A model generated the notes under the pieces. It had not been told where the DNA came from. It ran no database searches and worked only from the letters and a program-made list of their open reading frames with translations. 64,000 nt of DNA from Sellimonas catena. Its GTDB lineage: Bacteria; Bacillota; Clostridia; Lachnospirales; Lachnospiraceae. This document shows, one piece after another, positions 60,617 to 64,000 of the stretch (position 1 is its first letter; each line of letters begins with the position of its first letter). A program made the position numbers and the translations under genes. The stretch is from the NCBI RefSeq assembly GCF_045063725.1, contig NZ_CP173695.1. One strand, given 5' to 3'.

Positions 60617-61338
60617 TCCGCATCGACCTCCTCACCAGCAAGTGCTAAATACGCATCCTCAAATTTTTCACACCCACTCTTTTCTATGGCCTGCATAATC
60701 GTTCCATAAAACACAATTTTTCCCTTTTTGATAATACAAATCTCGTCACACAGGGCCTCAACTTCGTCCATAAAATGAGAAGTTAAAAAAATTGTCATTC
60801 CTTGATTTTTTAGTTCTTCGAGGATTTTCCAAACATCACGCCGGGCCTTTGTATCAAGTCCGGTGGTTAATTCATCCAGAAAAACAACCTGCGGATTGGG
60901 AATTAGGGCAAGTACGATAAAAAGCCGTTGACGTTCTCCCCCGGACAAACTTTTGACTGCTGAATTTGTTTTGTTCGCAAGTCCAAACTGTGTACACAGC
61001 TTTTTCCAGTCAGCCGGGTTCTTATACAGACAAACGGTTTCTTCGCACAGCTCCGAAACTTTAATCTCTGGTTGATAATCGCACTCTTGAAATTGAACAC
61101 CAACTCTTTGGAAAAGGTGGCGTCTGTCCTTTTGAGGATCAAGAGAAAGAATAGATATTTCACCGCTGTCAGCTTTCTTTGTTCCTAAAATACACTCAAT
61201 CGTTGTGCTTTTTCCAGCTCCATTTGCCCCCAGCAGACCGAACACGGTACCTGCCTTTACCGATAGACTCACATGATCTACCGCTGGAAGTTGACCATAG
61301 GCTTTTGTAAGCCCCCGCACTTGGATAATTGTTTTCAT
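60613..61338 (-). CDS. ABC transporter ATPase, module E
   Basis: 241 residues from ATG 61338, behind AAAGGAGG. Walker A GANGAGKSTT, signature LSGGERQRL, Walker B VVFLDELTTGLD and switch His in TSHFMDE. Walker B has Glu-Leu instead of the common Glu-Pro after Asp, as in several multidrug ATPases. Pairs with the adjacent ABC-2 permease. Confidence 0.93.
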   Translation of the reverse strand: MKTIIQVRGLTKAYGQLPAVDHVSLSVKAGTVFGLLGANGAGKSTTIECILGTKKADSGEISILSLDPQKDRRHLFQRVGVQFQECDYQPEIKVSELCEETVCLYKNPADWKKLCTQFGLANKTNSAVKSLSGGERQRLFIVLALIPNPQVVFLDELTTGLDTKARRDVWKILEELKNQGMTIFLTSHFMDEVEALCDEICIIKKGKIVFYGTIMQAIEKSGCEKFEDAYLALAGEEVDAE

Positions 61339-61368
61339 CACTATACCTCCTTTGATAGAAAAAGAATA

Positions 61369-61390
61369 CCACCAGTTCAAAGACTGGTGG
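61369..61390 (-). terminator. Hairpin between MerR and ABC genes
   Basis: CCACCAGT (61369-61376) pairs perfectly with ACTGGTGG (61383-61390). On the minus strand it is followed by TATTCTTTTTC, so it may attenuate the ABC genes. Confidence 0.6.
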
Positions 61391-61404
61391 CAAAGTGGAG
61401 GGTT

Positions 61405-62145
61405 TTAATAATTTTCCTTCATTTCTTGTAACATTTCCATGATTTTTTTTGCGTTGTATTCTGCCGTCGTCAAAGATATAATTAGACGGTCACAAACTGA
61501 AATAATATCCTCCGACTGTAAGGGGGTATTCAACGCAGCTTTAATATCCAGATCTGGATTTTTAGATAGTTGGCGGAGCATCCGCAAAATTGCTTCCAAA
61601 GAATATTTAGCACAGCGCAGGGCACGTATAACCTTTAACCTTTTAATGTCCTCGTCTGTATAGACACGATATCCATTTTCCTTACGCTTAACTGTAAGCA
61701 AGCCATTCATTTCCCAATTTCTCAGAGTGTCCATAGAAATATCCAAATATTCCGACACTTCTTTTCGCTTCATAGAAAAACGATGTTCCTCAATCTCACC
61801 CGAAAGAATATCTTGTACAATTTGGATAGCTTCTTCTGCATTATTTCTCTCCATCCGAACACCTTCTAAATATTCCTGTGTGAGGTTAAGTGCTTCGTCA
61901 AATTTTTTGTGCGCAGAGAGTTTAACCACAGAAACAATCTTCTTTCTCAAACCACCTTGAAGCACTTCGATTTGAAATGCAGTCCGAGCCAGTAAGAATT
62001 GTTGAATGTGAAATTCTGTAAAAATACGGTATCCATTACTTTCGCGTTCTGGTGTTGGAATAAGACCTAACTCTTCATATAGCCGTACTGTGTTAGGGTG
62101 TATTCCAATTACAGTTGCAACCTCTGTTGTTCTATATGTATTCAA
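61405..62145 (-). CDS. Tandem MerR-type regulator
   Basis: 246 residues from TTG 62145, behind AAGGAGG; longer in-frame starts lack an RBS. Two MerR HTH domains are present: residues about 3-50 (TTEVATVIGIHPNTVRLYEELGLI, then SNGYRIF) and about 123-175 (KRKEVSEYLDISMDTLRNWEMNGLL, then NGYRVY). A normal MerR protein has only one. A coiled region lies between, and the C-terminus could bind a drug. It probably controls its own promoter and the ABC genes. Confidence 0.88.
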   Translation of the reverse strand: MNTYRTTEVATVIGIHPNTVRLYEELGLIPTPERESNGYRIFTEFHIQQFLLARTAFQIEVLQGGLRKKIVSVVKLSAHKKFDEALNLTQEYLEGVRMERNNAEEAIQIVQDILSGEIEEHRFSMKRKEVSEYLDISMDTLRNWEMNGLLTVKRKENGYRVYTDEDIKRLKVIRALRCAKYSLEAILRMLRQLSKNPDLDIKAALNTPLQSEDIISVCDRLIISLTTAEYNAKKIMEMLQEMKENY

Positions 62146-62357
62146 CTCAATCACCTCCTTGTACCATAAATACAATTATACCTCCCACGAAAAGTCTGGT
62201 GTTATAATGTAGGGTTATATTATATCAAGATACAATCTGTCGCACAACGATGCCATGAAAATAAATAGTCAGTGTACAAAATATACAATCATTCACAAAC
62301 CATATCAACCAAATATTTTTATGATTGGTTGTGTATTTTGGTGTAGGTATATCCATA

Positions 62358-62446
62358 AGAAAGTGCCGGACACAGCAACCTGGCTGCCCTGAGTCGTGTG
62401 TTTTTCATATGCTGTCTGTCCTTTAGGATGGCCCGGATCACTTTCT
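62358..62446. ncRNA. Unexplained structured segment (candidate ncRNA or regulatory element)
   Basis: AGAAAGTG (62358-62365) pairs with CACTTTCT (62439-62446). Inside lie CCGG/CCGG and a CAGC/GCTG hairpin, giving a ~90-base cloverleaf-like fold in a 380-base gap without genes. No clear promoter or T-run defines its direction. The rest of 62146-62489 is AT-rich with no convincing frame. Confidence 0.3.
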
Positions 62447-62489
62447 ATCATATCTTCATTACATAAACCATAATAGTGTACTTATCAAA

Positions 62490-62515
62490 GACCGGGCAGC
62501 TTACGCCGCCCGGTC
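62490..62515 (-). terminator. Terminator after the ICE sigma/HTH pair
   Basis: GACCGGGC (62490-62497) pairs perfectly with GCCCGGTC (62508-62515), and TTTGATAAG follows on the minus strand. It ends the 62525-63155 operon. Confidence 0.8.
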
Positions 62516-62524
62516 CCTTCTTAA

Positions 62525-62713
62525 TTACTCCGCATCCCGGAAATACCGGATGCACTTCATCAGCTCCACTGCCAGCTCCTGGTACAGATCTTCATCAAAT
62601 CTTCCGTTCACCAGTGCGTTCTTGATCAGCAATGGACGGTACATCGCAAAGATCTCTGTCTTCGCTTCCATGTCGCCGGCTTTCGCCCGGAATAATAATT
62701 CATCAAAGCTCAT
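62525..62713 (-). CDS. Small HTH protein of Tn916-type regulation
   Basis: 62 residues from ATG 62713. The sequence (DELLFRAKAGDMEAKTEIFAMYRPLLIKNAL) matches the short HTH/sigma-region-like protein that accompanies the small sigma factor in Tn916-like elements (ORF8-type). Its start lies within 2 bases of the sigma stop, so the two are co-expressed. Probably regulates ICE excision or transfer. Confidence 0.75.
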   Translation of the reverse strand: MSFDELLFRAKAGDMEAKTEIFAMYRPLLIKNALVNGRFDEDLYQELAVELMKCIRYFRDAE

Positions 62714-62714
62714 C

Positions 62715-63155
62715 CTATTTATCCCCCAATCTTTTACGTATTTTACGGATTGCATAGAAGTACGCATCCTTGCAGCGCTCTGCTGTCATCCCGGTCATCT
62801 GACCGATCTTTTTAAACGAGCGCTCCTCAAATACATGAAGATAGATCAGCTCCCGTTCTGTATCACTGAGCATCAGCAGCGATTTTACAAGTTTCTCATC
62901 CGAAAGTTCTCCCCATTCCGGGTAATTGCCTGCAGCCTCTTTGAGCAAAATCTCTTCCCGCTCCTGGATTTCCCTTATCTCCTCAAAAGTGATCCGTTCT
63001 TCAATCTCCGCAATTTCCTCCATCAAGAAGGAGTTCTTCTCTGTACGTATCTTTTTGTCCAGGTAACTGCTCCTGCGCCCTTTGATAAACTCCAGTAAAT
63101 ATGCTGTAAAATGGTTCTTTGTCCGATCTCCTGTATAGGTATGTTTTTCATTCAT
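62715..63155 (-). CDS. Sigma-like factor of Tn916 ORF7 type
   Basis: 146 residues from ATG 63155, behind AGGAGG. Region 4-like HTH near the C-terminus: LSDTERELIYLHVFEERSFKKIGQMTGMTAERCKDAYFYAIRKIRKRL. The N-terminal half is charged and helical. Similar small sigma-like proteins lie near the regulatory end of Tn916-type ICEs. It is the third ICE-type sigma-like factor in the window, besides 10979 and 29734. Confidence 0.78.
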   Translation of the reverse strand: MNEKHTYTGDRTKNHFTAYLLEFIKGRRSSYLDKKIRTEKNSFLMEEIAEIEERITFEEIREIQEREEILLKEAAGNYPEWGELSDEKLVKSLLMLSDTERELIYLHVFEERSFKKIGQMTGMTAERCKDAYFYAIRKIRKRLGDK

Positions 63156-63320
63156 ATATTGATTCCTCCTGAATTTCATCTGTAGTTTCAAAGAAATTCA
63201 GAAGGCTGGCGGCGAGCGGCACCTTGGCAGTCTTTCGTTCCACTTCCACGGCAAAAAAATAAGACCGAAAACTGCCAACGGCAGCCCGATCCTATCCGGC
63301 GGATTTAACTTTACATGAAA

Positions 63321-63363
63321 ACACGCAGTATATGTGGTCGAAACCAACACATATACTGCGTGT
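63321..63363. repeat. Perfect 16-bp inverted repeat
   Basis: ACACGCAGTATATGTG (63321-63336) pairs with CACATATACTGCGTGT (63348-63363) across an 11-base loop. It lies between the divergent sigma (-) and XRE (+) genes, in 63156-63566, where I see no other gene. It could be an operator, an origin-type hairpin or a terminator (no T-run). Confidence 0.65.
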
Positions 63364-63566
63364 AAAAGAGTTTCTTCACCTGCAAAAAGAAGCAGGATTT
63401 TTTTGAAATTGTTTTAGATAGCGTCTGATCCATCCGGCTGTTCACACCTTATCTTCCGTAGATTCCCCCTCTATGTATGCGTTATATCGCCTATCAACAC
63501 GCATGATAGCGCATTTCATATACTGCTTGTCTGCGGTAAAATATATGCAGGAAATGAGGTGATTGG

Positions 63567-63911
63567 ATGTATAGACAACGATTGGGGGATGCTGTAAGAG
63601 AAGCCAGAATGAATTTGGATTTATCGCAGAATACGCTTGCGGAACGGTCCCACGTATCCCTTCGTACAATTTCAGATATCGAAACTTATAAGGCGAACCC
63701 TCGTTTTGACAGTCTCTGCTCCCTGGCGTCCTATCTGAACATTTCTATTGATGCGGTGATCAAAGACCGTAAGAACAATAGCGGCAGTACGACGATGCAG
63801 CAGATCCTGATAGAATTGGAGTCCTGCTCCGAAGAAGAGCAGGTTATTGTGCTGCAAACGCTGCGAGGCCTCTTGAAAGGACTACATACCCGGACAGAGA
63901 ACCCCACATAA
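63567..63911 (+). CDS. XRE-family repressor
   Basis: 114 residues behind GAGGTGATTGG. Residues 5-60 are an HTH_3 domain (LDLSQNTLAERSHVSLRTISDIETYKANPRFDSLCSLASYLN). The C-terminal half is short and acidic (ESCSEEEQVIVLQTLRGLLKG). Such a repressor next to the small sigma operon is typical of ICE regulatory ends, where it holds transfer genes silent until damage or donor cues. The final 89 bases contain no convincing gene. Confidence 0.88.
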   Translation: MYRQRLGDAVREARMNLDLSQNTLAERSHVSLRTISDIETYKANPRFDSLCSLASYLNISIDAVIKDRKNNSGSTTMQQILIELESCSEEEQVIVLQTLRGLLKGLHTRTENPT

Positions 63912-64000
63912 CCACCTCTTCTGCCATTGTAAGATACACTTCTCGGAAATCTTTATAGAAGTTCTATGGATTTTCTATGGAAATTCTGAAAAAACGGTGA

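Noticed and set aside
63912..64000. Start of a further gene at the window end
   Set aside because: No RBS-supported frame is long enough to judge; left unannotated.

Overview
The window reads as the inside of a large integrative conjugative element (ICE) from a gut-type Firmicute of class Clostridia, most likely Lachnospiraceae. The conjugation machinery, a VaFE-repeat surface protein, SpoVT, YodL and LPD11-type proteins and VanRS-like regulators all point that way. The plus-strand backbone looks moderately GC-rich and the cargo clearly more AT-rich. No rRNA, tRNA, CRISPR array or relaxase is visible, so both ICE ends probably lie outside the window.

Layout. 1-12.7 kb (+): end of a cell-wall peptidase, a fused PrgI-VirB4 transfer ATPase, a VaFE adhesin split by an IS3-family element, then small membrane, zinc-finger and sigma-like proteins. 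12.8-22.1 kb (-): a HEPN-like gene and two ABC-transporter cargo modules (A with an ECF sigma factor, B with a two-component system). 22.2-32.8 kb (+): leader 1, SSB, an AAA/VWA pair, SpoVT, a sigma-like factor, small genes and Fic. 32.8-38 kb (-): cargo module C, a VanR/VanZ/VanS-like set with an ABC transporter. 38-40.3 kb (-): an SOS cassette (Pol IV-like, SRAP) behind a perfect LexA box. 40.4-46.6 kb (+): leader 2, NAD-dependent ligase, a DUF3791-DUF3990 ADP-ribosyltransferase-like protein, NADAR, LPD11, YodL and macrodomain proteins. 46.6-53 kb: cargo module D, a MacB-like ABC transporter, with a divergent two-component system. 53.1-57.9 kb (-): DUF4143-type ATPase, tyrosine recombinase with repeat region, mini-recombinase, DUF5348 and a C45 acyltransferase-like hydrolase. 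58.1-59.3 kb (+): leader 3 and a repeat protein. 59.3-62.2 kb (-): cargo module E, an ABC transporter with a tandem-MerR regulator. 62.5-64 kb: ICE-type sigma/HTH regulators and an XRE repressor.

Two repeated designs stand out. First, five paralogous stand-alone OmpR/PhoB winged-helix proteins sit at the 3' end of the five ABC cargo modules, always in the same orientation. Second, three plus-strand operons begin with a related leader: a sigma-A promoter, a short hairpin, a conserved GCTGTTTA block, and then strong intrinsic terminators before the first gene. Together they give a repeating plan of attenuated leader, plus-strand backbone operon, then a convergent winged-helix-capped cargo module. 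A cluster of ADP-ribose proteins (ART-like, NADAR, macrodomain) behind leader 2 is the best candidate for an undescribed functional system.

Calls rest on reading the sequence and on family knowledge; no database search was run.
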